Shown here piece after piece: positions 8,565-16,756 of a DNA stretch of 40,429 nucleotides. Every line of letters begins with the position of its first letter. Position 1 is the stretch's first letter. The notes under the pieces are model-generated. The model did not search any database, was not told the DNA's origin, and worked only from the letters and a program-made list of their open reading frames with translations. Location of the stretch: the NCBI GenBank assembly GCA_002897855.1, contig BDTO01000077.1:1-40429 (forward strand), written 5' to 3'. A program made the translations under genes and the position numbers. This DNA is from a bacterium BMS3Bbin05. GTDB lineage: Bacteria; Nitrospirota; Thermodesulfovibrionia; Thermodesulfovibrionales; BMS3Bbin05.

Positions 8565-9011
8565 ATGAGGGCGTGGATCAGCATTATCGTTCTTATTGCC
8601 GGTGTCTACCTTATCGCAGGCAGTGGTAACAATGCCCTGATTCCTGACAAAGGCATTGAAGCTTCGATAGCCGGTATTAAGAAGGAAGCCGGCGAAGCCC
8701 TGAAGGCAACTAAGGACTTTACTCTCAAGGTAAGGGATAGCTTACGTAAAACAGTTCAGAAAGAGGCCGGGGACGTAAGGTCCGAGATGAAGGACCTGAG
8801 AAAAAAGGTAAAGAAGGCGAGCGGCGGAGAGAAGAAAGAATTGACTGCAAGGCTGAAGAAGCTCGAAAAAAAGGAAAAGGCCTTAAGAAACAGGCTGAAG
8901 GAACTGAGATATACTGACGGAAGTTTCTGGGGGAAGCTAAAGACTGGATACAGAAAGACTATTGATGGTTTAATGGCCATGTGGGACGGTTTTCTCGACT
9001 GGGTCAAGTAA
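8565..9011 (+). CDS. small membrane-anchored coiled-coil protein, function unknown
   Basis: I do not recognise this 148-residue protein. It begins with a hydrophobic segment (residues 3-20, AWISIIVLIAGVYLIAG) that would be a signal anchor. A highly charged Lys/Glu-rich region follows (about 30-125) with strong coiled-coil character and an almost unbroken alternation of basic and acidic residues. It ends in an aromatic amphipathic tail (MWDGFLDWVK). CTGGAGGAT at 8550-8558 places ATG 8565 well. It is 154 bp from addA and probably has its own promoter. A structural envelope or stress role is possible but cannot be argued from sequence. Confidence 0.6.
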   Translation: MRAWISIIVLIAGVYLIAGSGNNALIPDKGIEASIAGIKKEAGEALKATKDFTLKVRDSLRKTVQKEAGDVRSEMKDLRKKVKKASGGEKKELTARLKKLEKKEKALRNRLKELRYTDGSFWGKLKTGYRKTIDGLMAMWDGFLDWVK

Positions 9012-9050
9012 TCATTTCGCTGAGGCCGCGGATTTACGCGGATTCTAAAT

Positions 9051-9160
9051 AGAGTCTGTGTATAAAGTCAGCCTCTCTATCTGTCATTTCCCGACTTAGT
9101 CGGGGAATCTATTCTTTTCAATAAGTTTTGGATTCCCCGAACGCTTTCGGGGCATGACAA
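9051..9160 (+). repeat. MITE-like element, copy A (right end lost)
   Basis: It starts with AGAGTCTGTGTATAAAG, the same terminus as the complete copies at 22516-22660 and 28251-28392, and is preceded by TAAAT as in copies C and D. It carries the internal palindrome CCCGACTTAGTCGGG and the shared core around AATCTATTCTTTTCAATAAG. Similarity stops after GGCATGACA; the right terminal repeat is missing. Confidence 0.75.
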
Positions 9161-9412
9161 AATATTTTCTTTCCGTTTTCTCTTCAATGATTTTCATTAT
9201 AATATCAGGGGTATCTCCAGAGGAATTGGTGAAATCAGCAGGATTCGAGAGTTCAAGTGAAACATTCATGAGCCCCGGGCTCACAAAGGAGGATGAAAAC
9301 ATCCCCCATAGTCCCCCCTTACCGGGAGGGGGGATATTTAAAAATGAAATGCCAGGGTTGAATGTATGGAAAAAGAACCTGATATTGCATAGTATCTTAA
9401 GGTGGTGCACAT
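9161..9412 (+). other. intergenic stretch upstream of mnmE
   Basis: With the MITE copy this completes the 0.4-kb gap before mnmE. I see no convincing gene. It contains a 13-bp palindrome GAGCCCCGGGCTC (9270-9282), and a C-run/G-run hairpin (about 9303-9340) of the kind also found at 30820-30860. Open frames across it have no family resemblance. Confidence 0.5.
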
Positions 9413-10786
9413 ATGTATGAAGAGGATACAATAGCGGCTATTTCAACCCCTCTGGGAGAAGGGGGGATCGGAATAGTCCGGCTGAGCGGAGCTGATGCGG
9501 TCAGGATTGCCGATAAACTGTTTGTTTCCTTCAGAGGTAAAAAACTTTCCGATGCAGGTACGCATACCATCCTGTACGGTGCTGTTAAGGATCCCATTAG
9601 CGGGGAAGCTGTAGATGAAGTTCTCGTGAGTGTTATGCATTCGCCCCATACCTATACCAGGGAGGATGTTGTAGAGATCAACTGCCATGGGGGGGTGTTG
9701 CCGTTGAGAAACGTACTCGGTCTTGTTGTAAGGGCGGGTGCAAGACTTGCGATGCCTGGAGAATTTACCCAGAGGGCGTTTCTGAACGGAAGGATCGACC
9801 TTGTACAGGCCGAAGCTGTCATAGATGTTATTCGGTCGAAGACCGACGAGAGTCGTAGAATCGCCCTTGAGCAGCTTTCAGGGGGGTTGTCGGATGAGAT
9901 AACCGGAATAAGCGATAAACTGACGGAGGTCTGTGCGCATATAGAAGCGTATCTTGATTTCCCTGAAGACGGGATAGCGCCGGATACGGAGGATGTGATA
10001 CTGGCGGCGGCGGACGGGCTGCATAACAGGCTTGATAAACTTGTTGATACTTACGAAGACGGAAGATTTTTCAGGGAGGGCCTTTCCGTTGCAATAGTGG
10101 GGCGCCCGAACGTCGGTAAATCATCTCTCCTTAATGCACTTCTTGAAAGAGAAAGGGCTATTGTTACCGACACGCCTGGTACAACCAGGGACGTAATAGA
10201 GGAGTATCTCAATATAAATGGGCTGCCTGTCAGGATAATTGATACCGCCGGTATCAGGGAGAGTCATCTCGCTCCCGAGCGGGAAGGTGTCAGAAGGAGT
10301 TTGAGGGCGATCGATGATGCCGACCTTGTAATTGCCGTGTTTGACGGGAGCTCTGAATTGAATTATGAGGACAGGGAAGTCATTTCAAGGATTGAGGGGA
10401 AAAAAGCCATTATCGCTGTAAATAAAACGGACCTGCCGGCTGCCTTGAAAGATGGTTCAATGTTCAAATTTTCTGTTGTAAGGATTTCGGCAAAACAGAA
10501 AGTGGGGATTGGTGAACTCAGGGATACCATTGTTGAGCAGGCACTGAAGGGAGGTACTGAGCACAGGGAGGGGGTTATAATCACGAATATGCGCCATAAG
10601 GTCTCCATTGAATCTGCAAGGGATGCGGTTGCAAGAGGGATTAAAAGTTTGAAAACAAACCATCCGCTTGAGATTATTGCCATAGAGTTCAGGGATGCGC
10701 TCCGGAGGCTTGGTGAGGTAGTAGGGGTAGTGACTACGGATGACATCCTGAATAAGATATTCAGCGATTTCTGTATAGGGAAATAA
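9413..10786 (+). CDS. mnmE: tRNA modification GTPase MnmE
   Basis: At 457 residues, this is a full-length MnmE. With MnmG it builds the (carboxymethyl)aminomethyl group at C5 of the wobble uridine of certain tRNAs. The N-terminal folate-binding domain begins [22 protein letters not shown]. The GTPase domain has G1 GRPNVGKSS, the G2 loop DTPGTTRD, G3 DTAGIRE and G4 NKTD. The protein ends with the catalytic C-terminal motif FCIGK, whose cysteine is required for modification. A purine-rich AAGGTGG lies 7-14 bases before ATG 9413. No mnmG is present here. The neighbouring tRNA-Ala and mnmA make this a small tRNA-related group. Confidence 0.95.
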   Translation: MYEEDTIAAISTPLGEGGIGIVRLSGADAVRIADKLFVSFRGKKLSDAGTHTILYGAVKDPISGEAVDEVLVSVMHSPHTYTREDVVEINCHGGVLPLRNVLGLVVRAGARLAMPGEFTQRAFLNGRIDLVQAEAVIDVIRSKTDESRRIALEQLSGGLSDEITGISDKLTEVCAHIEAYLDFPEDGIAPDTEDVILAAADGLHNRLDKLVDTYEDGRFFREGLSVAIVGRPNVGKSSLLNALLERERAIVTDTPGTTRDVIEEYLNINGLPVRIIDTAGIRESHLAPEREGVRRSLRAIDDADLVIAVFDGSSELNYEDREVISRIEGKKAIIAVNKTDLPAALKDGSMFKFSVVRISAKQKVGIGELRDTIVEQALKGGTEHREGVIITNMRHKVSIESARDAVARGIKSLKTNHPLEIIAIEFRDALRRLGEVVGVVTTDDILNKIFSDFCIGK

Positions 10787-10829
10787 GACTTGATAGACAG
10801 TTGCGGAGAATAAAGGGAAGAGAATAAAA

Positions 10830-11165
10830 AGCTGGCAAGCTCAATGGCTCAGGTGCAAAGAAAGAAAAGACTTTTTAGCCACGGACGGACACAGACTGAA
10901 GACTTAAGATAAGGCTGAAGGCTTAAGGCTGAAGAGAAAAATAAATGGAGATTTAAGGTTTTAAATTAAAAAGAAAGGTTCTTTTAAAAAAGTCTGTGGA
11001 AGTCTGTGGCAGAGAGAAAGATTTTTCAGCCGCGGATTTACGCGGAAAAACGCAGATAGGAAATTTAAAAGTCATTAAAATCCGTGCTAATCTGCGGCTA
11101 ATTGAAGTTTTTAGTCTGTGGAAGTCTGTGGCAGAGAAAAGGATTTTTCAGGTCGCAGATTGGCA
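10830..11165 (+). repeat. degenerate repeat block between mnmE and tRNA-Ala
   Basis: Most of this 0.45-kb gap is low-complexity repeat. AGTCTGTGGAAGTCTGTGGC occurs at 10991 and again at 11113, each followed by AGAGA and a GATTTTTCAG tail. Between them is GCCGCGGATTTACGCGG, also found at 9024 and, inverted, at 21945. Runs of 'AAGGCTGAAGGCTTAAGGCTGAAG' type are present too (about 10910-10935). The block at 21690-21985 carries the same modules in the opposite orientation. No coding function is apparent. Confidence 0.6.
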
Positions 11166-11191
11166 CAGAAAATACAGATAAATTAGTTTGT

Positions 11192-11221
11192 TTGTACAGA
11201 AATATCCTATAATTGTATAAT
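11192..11221 (+). promoter_or_regulatory. promoter for tRNA-Ala
   Basis: TTGTAC (11192-11197) and TATAAT (11216-11221) are separated by 18 bp. The -10 is a perfect consensus, and transcription would begin about 13 bp before the mature tRNA 5' end. Confidence 0.5.
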
Positions 11222-11241
11222 TTATATTCATTTCATTCTGT

Positions 11242-11317
11242 GGGCGGTTAGCTCAGCCGGGAGAGCACCACGTTCGCAACGTGGGGGTCGGGGGTTCGAA
11301 TCCCCTACCGTCCACCA
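11242..11317 (+). tRNA. tRNA-Ala, anticodon CGC
   Basis: A complete 76-nt cloverleaf with encoded CCA. The acceptor stem GGGCGGT pairs with ACCGTCC and includes the G3-U70 wobble pair that identifies alanine tRNAs. The D arm is GCTC/GAGC. The anticodon stem CCACG/CGTGG encloses loop TTCGCAA with anticodon CGC, reading GCG. The T arm GGGGG/CCCCT encloses TTCGAAT. The discriminator is A, followed by CCA at 11315-11317. Confidence 0.97.
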
Positions 11318-11340
11318 TTCCGCTTTAGTTATACTAATAC

Positions 11341-12453
11341 ATGAAAAAGAAAGTTCTGGTTGGGATGAGCGGGGGGGTTGACTCGTCCATTACTGCACAT
11401 CTCCTCAAGGAGCAGGGTTATGAGACCGAAGGACTGAGTTTTGTTCTATGGGAGGCCAGGCTGAAATCCGATTTTTCCACCTGCTGTTCCCTCCAGGCGA
11501 TCAATGACGCCGCATCTACCGCCGAAGCGATCGGAATTAAACATTCAAAGCTGGATGTGCGTAATGCATTTGTCGAAAAAGTGATAGAACCGTTTATGGA
11601 AGCATACACAAAGGGGCTTACTCCCAATCCATGTGTCCTCTGCAATCAGCACATCAAGTTTCCTTATCTTCTTAACCAGGCCAACGAGAGAGGCTTTGAC
11701 TATATCGCTACAGGTCATTATGCCAGGGTGCTGGATGATTACCGTTTGTATGCATCGGTTATGGATGATTCCGGAATGTCCCTGAACGGCAATCGCCACT
11801 CTTTTCTGCTCAAGGGAGTTGACCCTAAAAAGGACCAGTCATATTTCCTGTATGTCCTGAGACATGAAGAACTCGACAGGCTTCTTCTCCCGCTGGGACA
11901 GCATACAAAAGATGAGGTGAGGGGAATCGCCCGGGGGCTTGGCCTGTCGGCAGCTGAACGGCCCGAGAGTCAGGAGATATGTTTTATTGAGGATAGGAAT
12001 TATTTCAAATTCATAGAAAAGCTGTCGCCCATAGCTGGAAAAGAGGGGCCTATTATTGATAAGGATGGCCATGTTATAGGTACGCATAAAGGTGTTTATG
12101 CATACACGGTTGGACAGAGAAAGGGCATAGGTGTTTCGTCAAAAGATCCGCTTTATGTAATCAGAATTGATCATCTGAAGAATGCCATACATGTCGGCCC
12201 CAGGGAAATGGGATATATGGATGAGTTCTATGTCGGTGGGATTAACTGGCTTGTTCCTTACCTGAGTGAAGAGTTGAATGCAAAGGTGAAGGTTCGTTCC
12301 GCCATGCCGGGCAAGCCGGCAAAAATAATACTTTCAACCGGCAGTGCAAATGTAAGGGTTATATATGGTAGACCTCAGTGGGCTCCTGCGGCGGGACAGA
12401 GCGCTGTGTTTTATATCGATGATATAGTTGCCGGTGGAGGAACCATTCTCTGA
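11341..12453 (+). CDS. mnmA: tRNA-specific 2-thiouridylase MnmA
   Basis: The 370-residue enzyme adds sulfur at C2 of the wobble uridine in Lys, Glu and Gln tRNAs. The PP-loop ATP-binding motif SGGVDSS is at residues 10-16. NPCVLCNQHIKF gives the first catalytic cysteine (C98, with C101 next to it). SQEICFI gives the second, C214. The C-terminal beta-barrel (GQRKGIGVSSKDPLYVI onward) is complete. ATG 11341 comes 23 bp after the tRNA and lacks a Shine-Dalgarno. TATACT at 11330-11335 would start a transcript at or next to the ATG, so a leaderless message or read-through from the tRNA promoter are both possible. It shares the target nucleotide with MnmE upstream. Confidence 0.95.
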   Translation: MKKKVLVGMSGGVDSSITAHLLKEQGYETEGLSFVLWEARLKSDFSTCCSLQAINDAASTAEAIGIKHSKLDVRNAFVEKVIEPFMEAYTKGLTPNPCVLCNQHIKFPYLLNQANERGFDYIATGHYARVLDDYRLYASVMDDSGMSLNGNRHSFLLKGVDPKKDQSYFLYVLRHEELDRLLLPLGQHTKDEVRGIARGLGLSAAERPESQEICFIEDRNYFKFIEKLSPIAGKEGPIIDKDGHVIGTHKGVYAYTVGQRKGIGVSSKDPLYVIRIDHLKNAIHVGPREMGYMDEFYVGGINWLVPYLSEELNAKVKVRSAMPGKPAKIILSTGSANVRVIYGRPQWAPAAGQSAVFYIDDIVAGGGTIL

Positions 12454-12527
12454 GGTGGACAATTAACAGAAGGCTTGTTTTTATGATGGTGGTTCTGAGT
12501 GGCGCATTGATAGGAAAGATGTATTCA

Positions 12528-12669
12528 TTGATCTTCCCGGTGGCTCCGCCTGTCTGCGTGCGGCACGCACAGGCAGGTCGCCGGTAATCTAATGCAAGGA
12601 AGATTTTATTATTATATTCGCTCCCCGATAAAAGACTCGGGACAGGCACATCCGCTCGCTATTCATTTA
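12528..12669 (+). repeat. dispersed palindromic element, copy 1
   Basis: About 142 bp, nearly identical to 30532-30713. Shared modules in order are TTGATCTTCCCGG, a strong palindrome CTGCGTGCGGCACGCACAG flanked by GCCTGT, GGTAATCTAATGCA, ATTATTATATTC, CTCCCCGAT, GGGACAGGC and CACATCCGCTCGCTAT. The element fills most of the 334-bp gap between mnmA and the Crp/Fnr gene. A shorter inverted piece of the palindrome is at about 19318-19352. Confidence 0.7.
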
Positions 12670-12787
12670 ATGAATATTCTGAAAGGCAGTTTTATACGGC
12701 TATTACCGGCAGGACACGGGACATGTTCCGTTCCCTTCAGCTTGCCGTGGAAGAGATGACCGGTTAATATCTGTTTGGGGCATTAAC

Positions 12788-13429
12788 ATGAAAAGGATAA
12801 CGGAAGAAGAATTCAGAAGGATCTTTCCCATGTTCAGAAACAGTCCGGGAGGCCTGATTCGTGAAATCATTTCAGAATCCCGGTATCATCAGTTTAAACA
12901 GGATGCGACTCTTTATTCCGATGGGGATGCCTGCCCGGGGATCGGTCTGTTTCTATCAGGGGAAATAAGAGTTTTCAAGATTGGCGATGGGGGCAGGGAG
13001 ATAACCCTCTACGAAGTCTTTCCGGGGGAGACATGCATACTTAATGCATCCTGTATTCTGGCACAAAGGCAATATCCGGCAAATGCCGTTGCCCTTACTG
13101 ACGGAGTTCTACTGTTTATCCCCGAAGGTGTATTCCTCAGGCTGGTAGCTGAATATGAAGATATGCGGGGCTTCATCTTTGCCCTTTTCAGTCAGCGTTT
13201 TACTTCGATCATGGAGTTGATTGATGAAGTTGCATTCGGCAGGATGGACAAAAGGCTTATCGATTACCTGATAGAGAAGGGGGAGAACGATATAATTGAC
13301 CGTACACACCAGCAGATTGCCAATGACCTTGGGACGTCAAGAGAGGTTGTGAGCAGGCTCCTGAAGGATTTTGAGAGAAAAGGCAAGGTCGTGCTTTCAA
13401 GGCATATGATCCACCTGAAAAAACTCTGA
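12788..13429 (+). CDS. Crp/Fnr-family transcriptional regulator
   Basis: This 213-residue protein has an N-terminal cyclic-nucleotide-binding-type beta-roll (residues ~25-120) including GLFLSGEIRVFKIGDGGREI and FPGETCILNASCILA. A dimer helix and a C-terminal winged helix-turn-helix follow (HQQIANDLGTSREVVSRLL, about 170-190). Cysteines occur in the beta-roll (DACPG and ETC..NASC) but not in the spacing of the FNR N-terminal Fe-S cluster. Several of this subgroup are thought to sense redox, NO or other small molecules; the ligand here is unknown. The next gene is a DUF2892 protein, a pairing I have seen described in many genomes, so regulation of it is a fair guess. No strong ribosome site precedes ATG 12788. 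Confidence 0.88.
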   Translation: MKRITEEEFRRIFPMFRNSPGGLIREIISESRYHQFKQDATLYSDGDACPGIGLFLSGEIRVFKIGDGGREITLYEVFPGETCILNASCILAQRQYPANAVALTDGVLLFIPEGVFLRLVAEYEDMRGFIFALFSQRFTSIMELIDEVAFGRMDKRLIDYLIEKGENDIIDRTHQQIANDLGTSREVVSRLLKDFERKGKVVLSRHMIHLKKL

Positions 13430-13990
13430 ATTCGGGTTCGTCCGGTGGTTTTGTCAAAAATAAACCAGGCACGGAGACACAGAGAAAAAATACATCAGAA
13501 GGAATCTACATGATAGAACGGGATGATTAAAGAAAAATAAAAAATCCTGTTAATCCTTTCAAAAAGAAAAAAGACTTTAATGAATTTTTATTTCTTGTTC
13601 TTCGTAGTTCAAAACAAACTCCGTGTTTCCGTGTCTTTGTGTTATAAATGGCCTGTAGTTTCGCGGTAATCCTTTTGTAACAAAGTCACAGACATTTCTG
13701 GAAATATCTTCCATAATAAATGTGTGAATGTGGATATCCAACGTACATTATTCATGAGTTGGATGCCATTAGAAAAGAGGGCAGGGGGATTTGGAGAAAC
13801 TATGTTGCAATATAATAAAAACCTGAAACTATACTCAAGAGACCCAGGAAAAAACATGATGGACATATGTTGTGAGTGAGGTAGCAGTGAGAACCGGCTG
13901 GCCGGAACATGCGGATTTTTGCAACATCCGCCGTCCGCCATGACGGTTTATGAAATATTGGGAGTAACCATAAAAAAGGAGGTACATGAT
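13430..13990 (+). other. intergenic region with degenerate repeat, no gene seen
   Basis: The 560-bp gap contains CACGGAGACACAGAG (about 13471-13485). An inverted relative, CTCCGTGTTTCCGTGTC, lies at about 13619-13636, the two facing each other over 130 bp of AT-rich sequence. A similar module occurs at 40216-40232. The last ~50 bp include AAAAGGAGG, the ribosome site of the DUF2892 gene. I find no gene or clear Crp/Fnr half-site pair. Confidence 0.45.
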
Positions 13991-14182
13991 ATGAAACAGA
14001 ACGTTGGTAATATTGAACGGGCCATAAGAATACTGGCAGGCATAGCCATAGTCTCGCTTGCTTTTACAGGTCCGAAGAGTCCGTGGGCTTATCTGGGTAT
14101 AATCCCTTTTCTTACTGGTATTATAGGATGGTGCCCGCCGTATGCAGTGTTTGGTATTTCTACATGCAAGCGCACTAAATAG
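13991..14182 (+). CDS. DUF2892 small membrane protein
   Basis: This 63-residue protein begins MKQNVGNIERAIRILAG, the standard start of DUF2892 (Asn-x-Gly/Asn..Glu-Arg..Arg). It has two transmembrane segments (about 15-27 and 32-48) and a conserved end GWCPPYAVFGISTC with the paired cysteines of the family. The same unit is fused to rhodanese domains in YgaP-like proteins, so a link to sulfur or redox metabolism is suggested by family knowledge only. ATG 13991 has AAAAGGAGG 8 bp upstream; the longer upstream frame has no ribosome site. It lies downstream of the Crp/Fnr gene on the same strand. Confidence 0.88.
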   Translation: MKQNVGNIERAIRILAGIAIVSLAFTGPKSPWAYLGIIPFLTGIIGWCPPYAVFGISTCKRTK

Positions 14183-14201
14183 AAAAACAGTATGACCAAT
14201 A

Positions 14202-14229
14202 AGGGACGGGAGGATTTATTCTCCCTCCC
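14202..14229 (+). terminator. possible terminator after DUF2892 gene
   Basis: GGGACGGGAG and CTCCCTCCC face each other across GATTTATT, 20 bp after the stop. The stem is imperfect and the following T-tract is poor (CTGTTGTATTG), so termination efficiency is doubtful. Confidence 0.4.
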
Positions 14230-14614
14230 CCTGTTGTATTGAACCACAGGTTTAGCTCCTCACATTGTCCAAAAGTTATATATATATCCCAGATCCGGCG
14301 ATGAAAGGCGCAGAACAGAGCGGTTTTCGATATTTTCCGGTAACAGTTTCCGGCGAAATGAAGCGTTCAGAGCCGTGGTCCGGAACTTGTTTCAGGAAAC
14401 CTGGAGAGTGAGTTTCACGGATGCAGCGAAATGAGCCTCGAACTGTCGCAGAATATCGTCTCAAGCGAAGGGCAGCGCTCCTCATCACCGGATTCGGGCG
14501 GCAGGTTAATATTTTGATGCTTAATAAGTTATAATATTTTTTACTTTTATCTTTTCGTGAGATTATTAGCGGTTTCCGGATGCATGTTCAGGGATAAATA
14601 TTCGGAGGTGTATA
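14230..14614 (+). other. intergenic region upstream of dapL, nothing recognised
   Basis: The 430-bp gap before dapL has a 210-bp minus-strand open frame (14276-14488) rich in Arg/Ser with no family resemblance and no ribosome site. I do not consider it a gene. No riboswitch-like structure is evident. GGAGG at 14604-14608 is the dapL ribosome site. Confidence 0.4.
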
Positions 14615-15790
14615 TTGTCCAAAGGTATCAAGGTCGAGCTTTCTGAAAAACTGAATAAATTACCGCCATACCTGTTTGCGCGTATCGACGATATGAAGGT
14701 TGAGGCATTGAGAAAAGGGGTTGACCTGATCGACCTGAGCATAGGTGACCCCGATATCCCTACACCTGAACATATTGTTGAAGCAATGAAAGTTGCTGTC
14801 GAAAAACCGGAACACCACAGATATCCGTCATATGCCGGCATGCTGTCGTACAGACAGGCAGTTTCTTCATGGTACAACAGGAGATTCGGTGTTAAGCTTG
14901 ACCCTTCAAAAGAGGTGCTTTCCCTCATAGGTTCCAAGGAGGGGATAGGGCATCTGCCGATTGCCTTTATAAATAGCGGTGATATCGTTCTATATACCTC
15001 GCCCGGATATCCCGTCTACCCGGTCGGTGCACTTCTTGCCGGAGGAGTTGGCTATGAACTGCCCCTGTATAAACAGAATGCATTCTATCCGGATCTCGAT
15101 AATGTCCCTTCAGATGTGCTGGATAAGGCAAAGCTCCTCTTCATAAACTACCCGAACAATCCCACTTCCGCAACGGCTGATGAGTCCTTTTTTGAGGCTG
15201 TAATTGAGTTTGCCCTGAAACATAATATCATTGTCTGCCACGATGCGGCCTACACTGAACTCTATTATGACGGGGAAAGGCCGCTCAGTTTCATGCAGAT
15301 TGATGGTGCAAAGGAAGTCGCCATAGAAATGCACTCCCTTTCAAAGACCTATAATATGACCGGTTGGAGGATCGGTTATGCCGTTGGTAACAGTGAAGTG
15401 ATATCCGCCCTTGGCAAGGTGAAGAGCAATCTTGATTCGGGCGTGTTCCAGGCCATACAGGAAGCTTCGATTGTTGCACTGGGAACCGACGAATCGGTTC
15501 TCGATCAAATAAGGCAGACCTATCAGCAGCGGAGGGATGTTTTATATGATGGATTATCCTCTCTTGGCATCCGAAGCGCCAGGCCGAAGGCTACATTTTA
15601 TCTCTGGGCAAAGGTGCCGGACGGTTTTGACTCGATGTCGTTTACTGCCCACCTGCTTGATAAGGCTGCTATCCTTACTACTCCGGGAAACGGCTTCGGC
15701 AACCCTGGTGAGGGATATGTCAGATTTGCTCTTACAGTACCTGTTGAAAGAATAAAAGAGGCGGTTGAGAGAATAAAGAATATCCTCTGA
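14615..15790 (+). CDS. dapL: LL-diaminopimelate aminotransferase
   Basis: This 391-residue fold-type I PLP aminotransferase converts tetrahydrodipicolinate directly to LL-diaminopimelate, bypassing DapD/C/E in lysine and peptidoglycan synthesis. Visible motifs are LSIGDPDIPTPEHI near residue 42, YPNNPTSA near 180, and SLSKTYNMTGWRIGY with the PLP lysine at K244. RFALTVPVERIKEA at the end binds the substrate carboxylate. YPSYAGMLSYRQA is typical of the DapL2-type branch. The start is TTG 14615, chosen because GGAGG lies 6 bp upstream and the family begins at this point. Its stop overlaps the folK ATG by one base (TGATG). Other class I aminotransferases are similar, so substrate is inferred. 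Confidence 0.85.
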   Translation: MSKGIKVELSEKLNKLPPYLFARIDDMKVEALRKGVDLIDLSIGDPDIPTPEHIVEAMKVAVEKPEHHRYPSYAGMLSYRQAVSSWYNRRFGVKLDPSKEVLSLIGSKEGIGHLPIAFINSGDIVLYTSPGYPVYPVGALLAGGVGYELPLYKQNAFYPDLDNVPSDVLDKAKLLFINYPNNPTSATADESFFEAVIEFALKHNIIVCHDAAYTELYYDGERPLSFMQIDGAKEVAIEMHSLSKTYNMTGWRIGYAVGNSEVISALGKVKSNLDSGVFQAIQEASIVALGTDESVLDQIRQTYQQRRDVLYDGLSSLGIRSARPKATFYLWAKVPDGFDSMSFTAHLLDKAAILTTPGNGFGNPGEGYVRFALTVPVERIKEAVERIKNIL

Positions 15791-16218
15791 TGCATGATGT
15801 CTTTATAGGGATAGGTTCAAATATTGGTAACAGAGAAGATAACTGTAACAGGGTAATAAACCGTATTGACGAGGCAGGTATGGAAATAGTTTCCCGCTCC
15901 TCCATGTATGAGACAGAACCCTGGGGTGTAAAGACTCAGCCGTTGTTTATTAATATGGTAATCCGTGTCAGGACGGATGCCGACCCTCATGACCTGCTCA
16001 GGCAATTGCAATCCATAGAAAAAGAAATGGGGAGGCAGAAAGGCCCCAAGTGGGCCCCCAGGGTAATCGATCTTGATATCCTTCTTTACGACGATTTAAC
16101 AGTTGATGAGCCTGACCTGAAGATACCCCATCCGTATATGTCTGAAAGAGAATTTGTGTTGAAGCCCCTCTCTGAAATAGCCCCGGACGTAACCCGAAGA
16201 TATACAGATAAGTATTAA
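15790..16218 (+). CDS. folK: 2-amino-4-hydroxy-6-hydroxymethyldihydropteridine pyrophosphokinase
   Basis: The 142-residue HPPK transfers pyrophosphate from ATP to the pterin in folate synthesis. It starts FIGIGSNIGNRE, has YETEPWGVKTQPLFINMV (pterin loop) and the metal/ATP signature GPKWAPRVIDLDILLYDD with the two catalytic aspartates, then IPHPYMSEREFVLKPL. It is slightly short at the C-terminus but all catalytic parts are present. It overlaps dapL by one base and is translated from the same message. No folB/folP is adjacent. Confidence 0.93.
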   Translation: MHDVFIGIGSNIGNREDNCNRVINRIDEAGMEIVSRSSMYETEPWGVKTQPLFINMVIRVRTDADPHDLLRQLQSIEKEMGRQKGPKWAPRVIDLDILLYDDLTVDEPDLKIPHPYMSEREFVLKPLSEIAPDVTRRYTDKY

Positions 16219-16266
16219 CATGTTCTTACGAAGATCAAGATAAAAAAGAGGGTTAGACTTTTTATT

Positions 16267-16737
16267 ATGGAACTCAAGTTTATCGCCGACGCAATGCTGG
16301 GCAAACTTGCAAAGTGGATGCGGATAATCGGTTGTGATATTGAGTATTTTCCCTGTATTACAGACGATGAACTCATTGAAAAGGCCTGTCGGGGTAACCG
16401 GTTGATTCTGACCAGAGATACACTACTTATAAAGAGGAGAAAAGTCAGGGATAATTACTTCTTTATCAATGGCAACAGCTACAGGGATCAACTCAGGCAG
16501 GTAGTAAGAGAGTTGCCGGTCGATCCCTTTGCCGGAATTCTGACGAGATGTCTTATATGCAATGAAGGGCTGACTCCGGTTGATAAAACATCTGTCAGGG
16601 ATAAAGTTCCTCCATATGTTTTTAAAACACAGGATACCTTCGAAACCTGTCCTTCCTGCGGCCGCATTTACTGGGGAGCAACACATAAAGAACAGATGCT
16701 GAAACAGTTAAAAGATATATTGAACGGAAAGGATTAA
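16267..16737 (+). CDS. Mut7-C RNase domain (DUF82) protein
   Basis: The 156-residue protein begins FIADAMLGKLAKWMRIIGCD, the hallmark of Mut7-C, a PIN-like domain predicted to be an RNase. LILTRDTLL follows in the position of further acidic residues. The C-terminal half is a zinc ribbon with CLICNEGL and CPSCGRIYWGATH. Role in RNA or DNA processing is predicted from the fold and not established. It is the last gene of the dapL-folK group, 48 bp after folK. Confidence 0.85.
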   Translation: MELKFIADAMLGKLAKWMRIIGCDIEYFPCITDDELIEKACRGNRLILTRDTLLIKRRKVRDNYFFINGNSYRDQLRQVVRELPVDPFAGILTRCLICNEGLTPVDKTSVRDKVPPYVFKTQDTFETCPSCGRIYWGATHKEQMLKQLKDILNGKD

Positions 16738-16756
16738 TTCAATTTCATCCCGTCCG

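Noticed and set aside
10996-11181. Plus-strand open frame of 61 codons
   Set aside because: It lies wholly inside the degenerate repeat block; the translation is a repeated peptide from two copies of the same DNA module.
13430-13990. Crp/Fnr operator upstream of the DUF2892 gene
   Set aside because: I looked for TTGAT-N4-ATCAA or TGTGA-N6-TCACA type sites and found none convincing.
14276-14488. Minus-strand open frame of 70 codons upstream of dapL
   Set aside because: Low-complexity, no recognised family, no ribosome site and no support from context.
14520-14614. Lysine riboswitch upstream of dapL
   Set aside because: The leader is too short and shows none of the conserved helices.
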